From Chthoniobacter flavus (GTDB taxonomy: Bacteria; Verrucomicrobiota; Verrucomicrobiia; Chthoniobacterales; JACTMZ01): a stretch of 64,000 bases of DNA. The position numbers and the translations under genes are program-made. The stretch is from positions 147,670-211,669 of the forward strand of contig CAMDUL010000001.1 in NCBI GenBank assembly GCA_945878135.1, read 5' to 3'. The first letter of the stretch is position 1. Each line of letters opens with the position of its first letter. This document shows positions 27,657 to 36,782 of this stretch, piece by piece. The notes beneath the pieces are model-generated. The model was given only the letters and a program-made list of their open reading frames with translations, was not told the DNA's origin and ran no database searches.

Positions 27657-28157
27657 ATGAACCAAGACTGGGAAATCCGCCGCCGCTCCGACCATTGCAC
27701 GGTCACGCAACGCCCCTTCCTCGAGGGGGAATTTTTCTACACCGCCCTTTACCGTGAAGCGGACGGTTTCCGCCGCGAGGACGTCGGCGAGGAGGCGCGG
27801 CCTTCGCTGCCGTCCGACCCCGCGCCCTTCTCGCTCTGGCGTTCCAAATACGAAATGCCGCCCCCGCCGCCGCCCGAGCCGCTGGGCAAACAGGACGCCG
27901 AGAGCATCCTGCGCAAACTCATCGAGGAAAATTCCGACACGACGAGAAACGCGCGCTATATTCTGGCTCTCATGCTCGAGCGCAAACGTCTGCTCAAACC
28001 GGTGGAAAGCACCGACCCCGACGTGCTGGTCTACGAACGCACCGGCACGGGCGAAACTTTCCTCATCCCCAACCCCCGCCTCAGCCTCGCGCAGGTTCCC
28101 GAGGTCCAGAAGGAGGTCTCCGCCCTCCTCGGACTCCAACTCGGCGAAGCCGCCTGA
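27657..28157 (+). CDS. Conserved-looking hypothetical protein
   Basis: 166-aa ORF with poly-Pro linker; acidic start MNQDWEIRRRSDHC; good coding context. Confidence 0.6.
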   Translation: MNQDWEIRRRSDHCTVTQRPFLEGEFFYTALYREADGFRREDVGEEARPSLPSDPAPFSLWRSKYEMPPPPPPEPLGKQDAESILRKLIEENSDTTRNARYILALMLERKRLLKPVESTDPDVLVYERTGTGETFLIPNPRLSLAQVPEVQKEVSALLGLQLGEAA

Positions 28158-28195
28158 ATCCTGGAGCGGCGCCATGCCCCGGCGCCGGCCGTTCC

Positions 28196-29242
28196 ATGGC
28201 ACAAACTACCACCACAGGCTTCGCCCGCCGACCGGAGCGCCCCGTGCTCTTCCTCGCACCGATGGCCGGGGTGACCAATTCGGTCTTCCGCCGCATCTGC
28301 AAAGCGCGCGGCGCCGATGTGCTGACCACCGAGTTTGTTTCCGCGGACGGCATCATGCACCGCAACGAGCGCACCGAGCACTACGTCGATTTCACCCCGG
28401 AGGAACACCCGCTCGGGGTCCAGCTTTTCGGCGGCGACCCCGAGCAGCTGGCCCGCGGCGCGCAGTCCGTGGTCGACTGGAAACAACCCGACTTCATCGA
28501 CCTCAACTTCGGCTGCCCGGTCAACAAGGTCGTTTGCAAAAACGGCGGCTCCGCCCTCCTCCGCGACGGCGCGCTGCTCGCCGCCATCGCCTCGGCCGTG
28601 GTCCGCGCCGTGGCGCCGCTTCCGGTCACGGCCAAGATCCGCACCGGATGGGATCAAAGTTCCATCAATGCGGTCGACAATGCCCGTCATCTCGAGGACG
28701 CCGGAATCCGGCGCCTTACCGTGCACGGACGCACCCGCGCCCAGGGTTACTCGGGGGAAGCCGACTGGGACGTCATCGCCGCCGTGGCCGAGGCCGTGCA
28801 GATGCCAGTGGTCGGCAACGGGGACCTCACCTCGGCGGAAGTGGCCGGTCAGCGCTGGCAGCAAGCGCCGGTCTCCGGACTGATGATCGGACGCGCCGCC
28901 ATGACCAGTCCGTGGATCTTCCAGGAAATCGCCGCCGCCTTCCGCGGCGAAGAAGCCCCGCCGGCGCCGACGCTGTCCGACCGCTGGGACCTGATTGAGG
29001 ACCATTGCCGTCAGGAACTGCAGCGCTGGCGCAAGACGGAGAAAGGGATGCATGCCATGCGCTCGCGCCTCATGGCCTATTCGCGCGGACTCCATTCCAG
29101 CCGCGAACTCCGCCGCCGCTTCGGGGCGGTGGAGTCGTTGGACGAACTTGCGGCCATCCGCTCGTGGCACGAGAATGCCTTGCATGACGAGCAAGACCGA
29201 GACAATGCCATCGAAGTGCCGCCGCACCTGGCGCACTTGTAG
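28196..29242 (+). CDS. dusB: tRNA-dihydrouridine synthase
   Basis: LAPMAGVTNSVFRRICK, DLNFGCPVNKVVCKNGGSALL, TVHGRTRAQGYSGEADWD and MIGRAAMTSPWIF. Confidence 0.92.
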   Translation: MAQTTTTGFARRPERPVLFLAPMAGVTNSVFRRICKARGADVLTTEFVSADGIMHRNERTEHYVDFTPEEHPLGVQLFGGDPEQLARGAQSVVDWKQPDFIDLNFGCPVNKVVCKNGGSALLRDGALLAAIASAVVRAVAPLPVTAKIRTGWDQSSINAVDNARHLEDAGIRRLTVHGRTRAQGYSGEADWDVIAAVAEAVQMPVVGNGDLTSAEVAGQRWQQAPVSGLMIGRAAMTSPWIFQEIAAAFRGEEAPPAPTLSDRWDLIEDHCRQELQRWRKTEKGMHAMRSRLMAYSRGLHSSRELRRRFGAVESLDELAAIRSWHENALHDEQDRDNAIEVPPHLAHL

Positions 29243-29263
29243 CGGCGTCAGCCTGTCCGCCCG
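29237..29263 (+). repeat. Degenerate single half of a palindromic repeat (overlaps dusB stop codon)
   Basis: TTGTAGCGGCGTCAGCCTGTCCGCCCG resembles arms of the elements at 30018 and 52754. Confidence 0.5.
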
Positions 29264-29264
29264 A

Positions 29265-29993
29265 GTGCGGATCCCCGCCGCCGGGCGTTTCGTTCCGATC
29301 CTCTGCCTCCTCCTCGCGTCCTGCACCGACGCCAAGCCGCCGCAAACCAGCGACCTTGCCACCCAACGCGAAGCCATGGTCGAGCAGCAGATCGAAGCCC
29401 GCGGCATCACCGACCCGGCCACGCTGCGGGCCATGCGTGCCGTGCCGCGGCACGAATTCCTGCCGATGCGCCTGCGCGGCGAGGCTTACATGGACTACCC
29501 GTTGCCCATCGGACACGGACAGACCATCTCCCAGCCCTACATCGTCGCGTTCATGACCGAAGCCATCCGCCCGCAACCCGGCGAAAAGATTTTGGAGATC
29601 GGCGCCGGCTCGGGATATCAGGCCGCCGTGTTGGCCGCGGCGGGAGCGGAGGTCTACACGGTGGAAATCGTCGCGCCGCTGGCCGAGATGGCGCGGCAGA
29701 CCCTCGCGCGGCTCGGCTATGACAAAGCCCGCGTGCTCCACGCCGACGGCTTCCGCGGCTGGCCGGAGCACGCACCTTATGACGCCATTATCGTGACCTG
29801 CGCGCCAGACCGCATCCCGCCCCCGCTGATCGAGCAACTGCGCGACGGCGGACGCATGATCATTCCCGTGGGCACCGGCCTGAGCCAGGAATTGATCCTC
29901 CTGCGCAAACACGGCGGCACCATCGAAAAAGAATCCGTCCTTCCGGTCCGGTTTGTGCCGATGACGGGCGAAGCGCAAGGCGCAGAGCCATAG
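29265..29993 (+). CDS. pcm: Protein-L-isoaspartate O-methyltransferase, predicted lipoprotein
   Basis: MVEQQIEARGITDPATLRAMRAVPRHEFLP...DYPLPIGHGQTISQPYIVAFMTE...ILEIGAGSGYQAAVLA; N-term VRIPAAGRFVPILCLLLASC has a lipobox. Confidence 0.88.
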   Translation: MRIPAAGRFVPILCLLLASCTDAKPPQTSDLATQREAMVEQQIEARGITDPATLRAMRAVPRHEFLPMRLRGEAYMDYPLPIGHGQTISQPYIVAFMTEAIRPQPGEKILEIGAGSGYQAAVLAAAGAEVYTVEIVAPLAEMARQTLARLGYDKARVLHADGFRGWPEHAPYDAIIVTCAPDRIPPPLIEQLRDGGRMIIPVGTGLSQELILLRKHGGTIEKESVLPVRFVPMTGEAQGAEP

Positions 29994-30017
29994 GCGCATC
30001 TTCACCTTCTTCTCCAT

Positions 30018-30089
30018 TTGTAGCGGCGGACTATGTCCGCCGGAACACTGCAAGTCGGGGCACCGGCGGACATAGTCCGCCGCGACAAA
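30018..30089. repeat. Paired palindromic (REP-like) element
   Basis: TTTGTAGCGGCGGACTATGTCCGCCGG...CCGGCGGACATAGTCCGCCGCGACAAAT; inverted arms, each itself a hairpin. Confidence 0.8.
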
Positions 30090-30147
30090 TTATGCAGGGC
30101 TCGACCGCGATCGTCGGTCCGCGGCATGGCACTCCCGACAAAACAAA

Positions 30148-30173
30148 ACACCCGCACGTTGCCGTGCGGGTGT
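30148..30173 (-). terminator. Rho-independent terminator of the PEP-CTERM gene
   Basis: 11-bp stem ACACCCGCACG/CGTGCGGGTGT with 4-nt loop, followed on minus strand by TTTTGTTTTG. Confidence 0.8.
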
Positions 30174-30194
30174 GGTGAAGAAATTAGCTTGGAA

Positions 30195-30863
30195 TCAAGC
30201 GACCTGCTGCTGACGACGGCGCCATCCAGCGAAGGCCGCACCACCGGCGAGGATCGCCATGGCGGCCCATGTGCCGGGTTCGGGAATTGCCGTGACGCTT
30301 ACAGAGACGCTGTCAATGACTCCGGCGATCGACCCGCCTTCAGACCACACCGCACCAGAGTTGCTTGTAGTGAGGTTGTTGGCCCAGGACCACGAACTCA
30401 AGTTCTGCGCGGTGGGGGATGAAGCACCCTGATTAATTGCCCAGTTGGCTGTGCCAGAGAGGCGACTCGCAACAAGGAAGTAAGTGGTGTTGGGCGCAAG
30501 GGCTGCGTTGAGATTGAACGCGACCGACAGGGGCACGTCTTCACCAGTTGCATAAGTTGCTGTGGCGAAAGAACCGGTTGCGACGCCGGGCCTCGGGCTC
30601 GGGCTCCCACCCGTCACGCTGGTGTAAAGATCCAAACGCACGGACCCACTTCCTTCCAAACCGATATTGACAGACTGGAGACCGAGGAAAAAGGAGTCCG
30701 TGGTGAAACCAACCGCCGTCCAACTGCTGGTGGAGAGACCGCGGTAGACGGTATCAAAACCATCGGTGCCATTGGCCCCGAGGTTACCGAACACGATAGC
30801 CGCGTTGGTGGAACCAACGGCGAGCACGGTGCCCATGACGATTGCTGCGAGTGTTTTTTTCAT
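30195..30863 (-). CDS. PEP-CTERM sorting-domain protein
   Basis: Signal peptide MKKTLAAIVMGTVLAVGSTNA; C-terminus IPEPGTWAAMAILAGGAAFAGWRRRQQQVA (PEP motif, TM, Arg cluster). Confidence 0.92.
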   Translation of the reverse strand: MKKTLAAIVMGTVLAVGSTNAAIVFGNLGANGTDGFDTVYRGLSTSSWTAVGFTTDSFFLGLQSVNIGLEGSGSVRLDLYTSVTGGSPSPRPGVATGSFATATYATGEDVPLSVAFNLNAALAPNTTYFLVASRLSGTANWAINQGASSPTAQNLSSWSWANNLTTSNSGAVWSEGGSIAGVIDSVSVSVTAIPEPGTWAAMAILAGGAAFAGWRRRQQQVA

Positions 30864-31050
30864 GAATGATGAGTGGGTTTTGTGTTGGATTTGGAGAAGC
30901 AGAACTTCTTGCTTTGGGTGGAGATTAGCGGGTGATCGGCGGCTGTCAAAGAAAAATTAGGGTCTGGCGCACATTTTTTTTCAGCCAGTTGGAGGGACGA
31001 CAAATGGCCAACGGGGCCCCAATATGAGTCCTTGTTCTGATTGTGGCGTT

Positions 31051-32832
31051 TCAGGGGGCTGGCGTCAGCAGGTTCATCTCCTCCGCGGTCAAACGGGTCT
31101 GGTCGATGGCGGCGAGCAACCGGGCCGCGTTGAAGGACTGCCCGCTGGCGCCCCGCAAGACGGCGTAAACAATGGCTTGCTCGGCCGGTGTTAGCTCCGG
31201 GAGAAAGACATCCACCTGATCGAAGACAGCCAGTGCCTCATCGTTTCGGCCCGCTTTGACCAAGGCGAGAGCGTGGGTCAGGCGAAGGGGAATGTTGGCC
31301 GGGGCGACCGCGATGGCCGCGGCGGTTTCGGCCGGGTCGACGGGGCGGCCGGCGAGGAGGTCACGGCGGCGGCGGGAGTCCTGGACCGCGAGGTGATCAG
31401 GAACGACCTGACCGGCCGCATCCAAGGCCCGGAGCAAGGTGTCTTCGTCGCCCCGGCCTTTGAACCGGGCCCGGGCCAAAGGATAAGCCTCCGGAGCGGA
31501 ATCCTGGCGGGCGCAGAGCGCGAGCAGGATGTCGTCGACCAAGACGGACTCGCCGTGAAAATCGAGGGCGCGCACGGTTTGCGCGAGGCGCTGCTCCCGC
31601 GCGGCGTTGTCGAGCGACTGGGCCACGAGGTCGGGCACGAGGGAATCCTGACCGAGCCGCCGCGCCGCCACGGCCCGGGTGGAGAGACGCAGGGAAAGGG
31701 GCACCACGGTGCTTTCCATGCCGGACATCTCGTAGAGGGCCGGCCATTGGGCCAGATTGGACAGGGCCTCGGACCGCGCGGCGTAGGCGGATGTTTCGCT
31801 CACCGCGTCGTCGGCATTGAGCACCTCCGGGACCAAGGCGGACTGCCCGTTGCGGTTGAGCCAGTTGGCGAACTCGGCGCGGCGGTCGAGCGGGGCGTCC
31901 TCGAAGACCGGACGGAATTCCGCGGCAAGCGTGGCCGCCTCGGCGGCGCCGGATTCAATCGAGTAATCCGCCGCGAGGAAGAGGGCCGGATTCCCGGCCG
32001 AGCGATCCTGCAGAGCGTCCTGCGCCCACTTCCAGGCGGTGGTGCGGGGAATCGGGGCGGCGGGCAGGGCCATGGAGACCGCGCGCGGACCGTATTTGGT
32101 GCCGCGCAGGGCTTCGGTCAGCTGCAAAATCTCGGCCATGGCTTGGTCATCCTCCTCGGAAGGCACCGCCGGCGGCAGCAGGGCCGGCCCGTAGCGAAGA
32201 AGGAGGAAGCGCAGAAGTTCGAGGCGCAGCTCGTCGTCATCGCCGGCCGCGACCGCCGTGCGGGCCAGAGCCACGGCGCGGGAATAGTCACCGCGGCGCG
32301 CAGCAAGCTGGGCCCGCAGTCCGGCCACGTGGCCCGCTTCGCCTTTGCCTTCGAGCGCGGTGATGGCCGCGTCGAACTGCGCTTCCGTGCCGAAAACCAG
32401 AGCGAGCCGCGCGTGTTCCCTCGCTTCGAGGGGCGTGAGATCGTCCGCCGCGGCCAACGCTTCCCATTCCGCCAGCATGGGCTCGTCGTTGGTGCGGCTG
32501 CGCACATAGACCCACGCGCGGTGCACGACCGGATCGCCAGGACGGAGGCTCTGGGCCACCATGATCTGACGGTAGCCGCGGGCGAAAACATCGTTTTCCA
32601 CGCTGCGCATGCCCTCGGCCGCCAAATAACGCGCGCGGAGACCGATGCCCACGTAGGCGGACAAACCGCCGAGGATGATGATGGCGGGCACGGCGATGGG
32701 CAGCCAGAGCAGGAACCGCCGGCGGATGCGCTTGAACCAAGGCAGGTCGCCCCGAGGCTGGCGGAATTCCGACCACCAGCGACCGACCAAGCCGCGCGGG
32801 CGCCGGGCAGAAGAGCTGCGCTCGCGGCTCAT
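31051..32832 (-). CDS. Membrane-anchored TPR-like protein
   Basis: TM at FLLWLPIAVPAIIILGGLSAYVGIGL followed by long alanine-rich helical repeats; overlaps upstream gene by 4 bp. Confidence 0.65.
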   Translation of the reverse strand: MSRERSSSARRPRGLVGRWWSEFRQPRGDLPWFKRIRRRFLLWLPIAVPAIIILGGLSAYVGIGLRARYLAAEGMRSVENDVFARGYRQIMVAQSLRPGDPVVHRAWVYVRSRTNDEPMLAEWEALAAADDLTPLEAREHARLALVFGTEAQFDAAITALEGKGEAGHVAGLRAQLAARRGDYSRAVALARTAVAAGDDDELRLELLRFLLLRYGPALLPPAVPSEEDDQAMAEILQLTEALRGTKYGPRAVSMALPAAPIPRTTAWKWAQDALQDRSAGNPALFLAADYSIESGAAEAATLAAEFRPVFEDAPLDRRAEFANWLNRNGQSALVPEVLNADDAVSETSAYAARSEALSNLAQWPALYEMSGMESTVVPLSLRLSTRAVAARRLGQDSLVPDLVAQSLDNAAREQRLAQTVRALDFHGESVLVDDILLALCARQDSAPEAYPLARARFKGRGDEDTLLRALDAAGQVVPDHLAVQDSRRRRDLLAGRPVDPAETAAAIAVAPANIPLRLTHALALVKAGRNDEALAVFDQVDVFLPELTPAEQAIVYAVLRGASGQSFNAARLLAAIDQTRLTAEEMNLLTPAP

Positions 32833-33431
32833 GGCAAGGCGGACGCGGCGGTGTCTGCGGCGGGCTCGGCCGCAGGGACCTCGCTCCCCGATGGCTCCGC
32901 GGGGGCGCCTTCCGTCCGTCCAACCAGTTGCAGTCCGTTATCCTGACCGTCGAGACCGATCCGCACCCACGCGTGCCCGTGCGAGACCGCCCGGATCTGG
33001 AAGTGCGTGAGGCGCACCGGATCGAAGGAAAATTCCTGCCAGCCGCCCAGCTTGAACATCTTGAGGTTGATCGTCTCGCCCGCGCTGGCCACGGGGACAA
33101 ACGGGCCGTTGGGCGAGTCGGCGGCCAGGATCTCGAGCGATTTGATATTCTGCGGACTGCTCGCTTCGATGAAGATGCGAACGGTGCTGATCTCGGACGG
33201 ACGCTTGAAAGCAAAGACCGCGCCGGCCAGTTCGTCGGCCGGGAGGTCGAAGCCGCCCTCGAGCAATTTGGCCGGACGGTCCGAAGGGGCCGCGATGATT
33301 TCGGCGTCCTCGGGATTGAGGAGGTTGCGCGGCGCGGACTCCTCCGCTCCGGCGCGCGGCAGGGCCATCGCCATGAGCAGCAGGCAGGCGGCGACCGGGA
33401 AATGCGCGGCGTGAGAGATCATAGTCACCAT
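32829..33431 (-). CDS. Secreted discoidin (F5/8 type C)-like domain protein
   Basis: Signal peptide; IFIEASSPQNIKSLEILAADSPNGPFVPVASAG...GGWQEFSFDPVRLTHFQIRAVS reads as a galactose-binding-like fold. Confidence 0.55.
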   Translation of the reverse strand: MVTMISHAAHFPVAACLLLMAMALPRAGAEESAPRNLLNPEDAEIIAAPSDRPAKLLEGGFDLPADELAGAVFAFKRPSEISTVRIFIEASSPQNIKSLEILAADSPNGPFVPVASAGETINLKMFKLGGWQEFSFDPVRLTHFQIRAVSHGHAWVRIGLDGQDNGLQLVGRTEGAPAEPSGSEVPAAEPAADTAASALP

Positions 33432-33543
33432 GGGTCGGGCGCTCTCCTATCGCGGAGGAGTCGCGCGGTGTCAAGAAGCCAACACCGCGGCGCCCGCAGG
33501 ATTGACCTTGGCCGGAGCGGCTTCCGAGGTATGTTTTGCCGCC

Positions 33544-35100
33544 GTGACGACCCGCACCCCAACCGAGGAACGCCGCGCCGCCTGGTTTTTCTTCGCGGCG
33601 CTGGGCGCGCTCTGGTTCGCTTTGTTCTACCGGCTGGCCTTCATCTGGGAAACCGACGACCAGTATTCCCACGGGTGGATGGTGCCGCTCTTCGCGGGGT
33701 GGATCTTCGCCGAACGCTGGTCCCGTCGGCCGGACCCCGCCCCTCCCCGCCGGATGTGGCCGACCGCGCTCTTGCTCGCCGCCCTCTGGCTGCCCGCCGC
33801 GGGAGCCAACCTGATCCTCGAATCCTCGCCGCAGTGGCGTCCAATAATGTGGCTCTTTGCCGGGGCGGTCTTCGCGGCGAGCCTGCTTTTGGCGCGGATG
33901 GCCGGCGGCGCGCCGTGGCTGCGGCACTTCGCTTTCCCCTTTATCTTCGCCCTCACAGCCGTGCCCTGGCCCTACGACTTTGAAAGATGGCTGACCCTCG
34001 AACTGAGCATGCTCGGTGCCGGCATCACCGGGATCCTGCTCAACCTCGGCGGCATCCTCGCCGTGGTGCAGGGCAACAATATCGAGATCGACACCGGCGT
34101 GCTCGGGGTGGACGACGCCTGCAGCGGCGTGCGTTCTTTCCAGTCCAGCCTCATGGCCGCCCTCCTCTTCGGCGAGTGGTTCGGCTTCCGTTTCGGTTGG
34201 CGGATTTTCCTCGCGATGGCCGGCATCCTCGTTGCCTACCTCCTCAACATTGCCCGCATGCTCATCCTCTGCCTCGCCGCTTTGCAGGGCGGAGTCGGCG
34301 TCCTCGACCAATGGCACGACCCGGCCGGCTTCGCCATCCTCTTTGTCTCGATGGGCTGCCTGTTACTGCTCAGCCTCGCTCTGAAAAAGTTGCCCGGGGC
34401 CACGGTTACCCCGCCGCCCGCGCGGACTCCGGGGCCGGGGCCCGCCGGCGGCATCGTCACGGCAGCCGTTGTCGTCCTCGCCGCCACCGTCCTGCTCCCG
34501 CTCACCACCGAGTCTTGGTATCGCTGGCGCGAGAGCCTGCGGGCACCGGTGGACACGTGGACACTCGTCCCCGCGCCCGCCGGAGTTCAGGAAGAACCGC
34601 TCGGGGAGCGGGTGGAGAGTATGCTCGGCTATGACGAAGGTTTCCGGCGGCGCTGGACCGATGAGAAGTCTCGCTCGCTCGACCTCATTTACACGCGCTG
34701 GTTGCCCGGGCGCAAAGCCCTCGGGATGGGCCCGCATCCGCCGGACACCTGTCAGCGGGCCATCGGGCGCGAGATCATTCAGAAATCGCCCGCGCGGCTA
34801 GCCAGGCTCGGACACATCGAATTGCCCTACCAGATCTACACCATCAAGGACACGAACCGGACCTTTTACCTGCTCTTCGCCCTCGACGATGGCTACCGCG
34901 ATCCCGAATGGTTGAAATCGGGCCTCATGCACTGGGACCTTAGCAAGCGCATGCGTTACCTGCGGGGCGCATTTGAAGGCAACCGGGACACAGGCCGATC
35001 CTCACTGCAAATCGCCCTCGTCGGCGAAACCGATCCGGTGGTGGCCGAGCGCGAATTGCTCGAGGTGCTGCAGGAGTTGGTCGTCGAGCGGCAACCCTGA
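33544..35100 (+). CDS. Exosortase with C-terminal EpsI-like domain
   Basis: DDQYSHGWMVPLFAGWI, catalytic DDACSGVRSF, LLNIARML, WHDPAGFAILF; C-terminal EpsI-type segment with HPPDTCQRAIG. Confidence 0.88.
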   Translation: MTTRTPTEERRAAWFFFAALGALWFALFYRLAFIWETDDQYSHGWMVPLFAGWIFAERWSRRPDPAPPRRMWPTALLLAALWLPAAGANLILESSPQWRPIMWLFAGAVFAASLLLARMAGGAPWLRHFAFPFIFALTAVPWPYDFERWLTLELSMLGAGITGILLNLGGILAVVQGNNIEIDTGVLGVDDACSGVRSFQSSLMAALLFGEWFGFRFGWRIFLAMAGILVAYLLNIARMLILCLAALQGGVGVLDQWHDPAGFAILFVSMGCLLLLSLALKKLPGATVTPPPARTPGPGPAGGIVTAAVVVLAATVLLPLTTESWYRWRESLRAPVDTWTLVPAPAGVQEEPLGERVESMLGYDEGFRRRWTDEKSRSLDLIYTRWLPGRKALGMGPHPPDTCQRAIGREIIQKSPARLARLGHIELPYQIYTIKDTNRTFYLLFALDDGYRDPEWLKSGLMHWDLSKRMRYLRGAFEGNRDTGRSSLQIALVGETDPVVAERELLEVLQELVVERQP

Positions 35101-35115
35101 GCGCGGGACAAACCT

Positions 35116-35997
35116 CTATCCCGCAAAGGCAAACCCCGGCAACCCCTGCACCCCGACTTTTGCGGCGAACAAGTTTCCCGCCTCCGGCTCCGGGGACGAC
35201 TCGGCCTCCTCGCGACCTTTTTGCGCCGTGGTGAAATAAAGCACGTCGAGATCCTGACCACCGAAGGCCGGACAAGTCACATTGGCCGCCGGACATTCCA
35301 CTTTCGCGACCATCTCCCCGGTGAGCGGATTCCACCGCGCCACGCCGTGGCCGGCCCACAGCGCGGTCCAGAGGAATCCCTCGGCATCGACGGCCATACC
35401 GTCCGGGCGCCCGAGCGTCTTGTCCACCTCGACAACCGCGCGACGGTTGGCAATGTTGCCGGTTCCCGTGTCATAGTCGAAGGCGAAAACACACCCCGTC
35501 TTGGTGTCCGTCCAATAGAACGTCTTTCGGTCCGGCGACCAGCCGAGTCCGTTCGAATTGCCGGCCCGGTCGACGAGCTTGGTGAAGGTCAGATCCGGCT
35601 CGATCCGCCAGAGCGCAGCCTGCCTGTCCGAACCGTCGTAGGCGATGGTGCCGGCGAAAAGCCGTCCGCGCGGATCCGGTTTGCCGTCATTGAAACGATT
35701 CCCCGGCACCTCCGCCTCCGGATCGCAGAGCAGGACGAATTTCCCGCTCTCGAAATCCATCCGCGCGATGCCGTCCCTCGTCCCCAGCACCAGATCCCCG
35801 CGCGTGGTCGGCTGGACCAACGACACGTGGCACGGCGTCTTGCGCATTTCATCCTGCCCGGTCGCCGGATCGAACCGGTGCACCTCGCAGCGCAGGATGT
35901 CCACCCAGTAAAGCCGCTGTTCATCGGCGAACCAACACGCCCCCTCGCCCAGGACGGCGCGACTGCGGAGCACACACTCGGAAGGAAAAACCTGCAT
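35116..35997 (-). CDS. SMP-30/gluconolactonase/LRE-family protein
   Basis: LGEGACWFADEQRLYWVDIL, GNRFNDGKPDPRGRLFAGTI, GNSNGLGWSPDRKTFYWTDT and GRPDGMAVDAEGFLW. Confidence 0.92.
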   Translation of the reverse strand: MQVFPSECVLRSRAVLGEGACWFADEQRLYWVDILRCEVHRFDPATGQDEMRKTPCHVSLVQPTTRGDLVLGTRDGIARMDFESGKFVLLCDPEAEVPGNRFNDGKPDPRGRLFAGTIAYDGSDRQAALWRIEPDLTFTKLVDRAGNSNGLGWSPDRKTFYWTDTKTGCVFAFDYDTGTGNIANRRAVVEVDKTLGRPDGMAVDAEGFLWTALWAGHGVARWNPLTGEMVAKVECPAANVTCPAFGGQDLDVLYFTTAQKGREEAESSPEPEAGNLFAAKVGVQGLPGFAFAG

Positions 35998-36046
35998 CGG
36001 ACCCTGCCTATCGCCCGCGGCGCGGCGCGTAAAGACCGCAGCGGCC

Positions 36047-36490
36047 TCACTCGCTCGTCGCGGACACTTTACCGTCCAACGCGGCCTCCAAGGTGTGCCA
36101 CGGCAACATGGCGCATTTGATCCGCGCGGGGAATTTCCGCAGGCCGGAGAGTGCGGCCAGATCACCCAGCTCCGGCGGCGGTTCGGACGACGCCCCGAGC
36201 AACATGACGCGCACCCGGGACGACAGAGACTTCACTTCCGCCACCGTGCGGCCTTGGGTCTTGCCGGTCATCATCGAGGCCGAGGCGCGCGAAATGGCGC
36301 AGCCTTGGCCTTGGAAAGCGACATCGGACAATGTGTCGCCGTCCATCTGCACGAAAACCTTCACCTCGTCCCCGCACAGCGGATTGTGCCCCTCCGCCGC
36401 GCAGGTGCAGCCCTCGATCGCGCGGAAGTTCCGCGGACGCTTGGTGTGGTCCAGGATGATCTCCTGGTAGAGGTCGGTCAGGTCGGACAT
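36047..36490 (-). CDS. sufU: SUF-type Fe-S cluster assembly scaffold, SufU-like
   Basis: LYQEIILDHTKRPRNF, NPLCGDEVKVF, GQGCAISRASASMMTGKTQG and IKCAMLPWHTLE (3 conserved Cys). Confidence 0.92.
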   Translation of the reverse strand: MSDLTDLYQEIILDHTKRPRNFRAIEGCTCAAEGHNPLCGDEVKVFVQMDGDTLSDVAFQGQGCAISRASASMMTGKTQGRTVAEVKSLSSRVRVMLLGASSEPPPELGDLAALSGLRKFPARIKCAMLPWHTLEAALDGKVSATSE

Positions 36491-36533
36491 CAGGCCCGGA
36501 GACTTTCGCGGTCCGCCGTCGCCATGCCGGAAC

Positions 36534-36749
36534 TCAATCCAGCACGCGCACCGGCAGCGAGGCCTCGAAGTTGCTGTCGCGCGGCGCGGTGACCGGCGAG
36601 CCCGCGATCTGCACGATGTTGACCGGCGTGACCACCGCCGTTTCCTGCGCGCGCGCCTCGGGCACGAGCGTGAGGTCTTTGGCCACCATGTAAACAAGGC
36701 AGCCGGCGATAACGGTGAGAACAATGCGGGTGTAAGCGTCGATTTTCAT
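36534..36749 (-). CDS. Small membrane-anchored hypothetical protein
   Basis: MKIDAYTRIVLTVIAGCLVYMVAKDL...; conserved-type N-terminal anchor. Confidence 0.55.
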   Translation of the reverse strand: MKIDAYTRIVLTVIAGCLVYMVAKDLTLVPEARAQETAVVTPVNIVQIAGSPVTAPRDSNFEASLPVRVLD

Positions 36750-36782
36750 CGCGTCCGAACGTCCTTGCCCCGCCCCGCGCCG

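Noticed and set aside
26432-27706. N-terminal half of the 1088-aa ORF 24440..27706
   Set aside because: This part is antisense to the LptF/G-like gene; the helicase starts at 26380 or 26431
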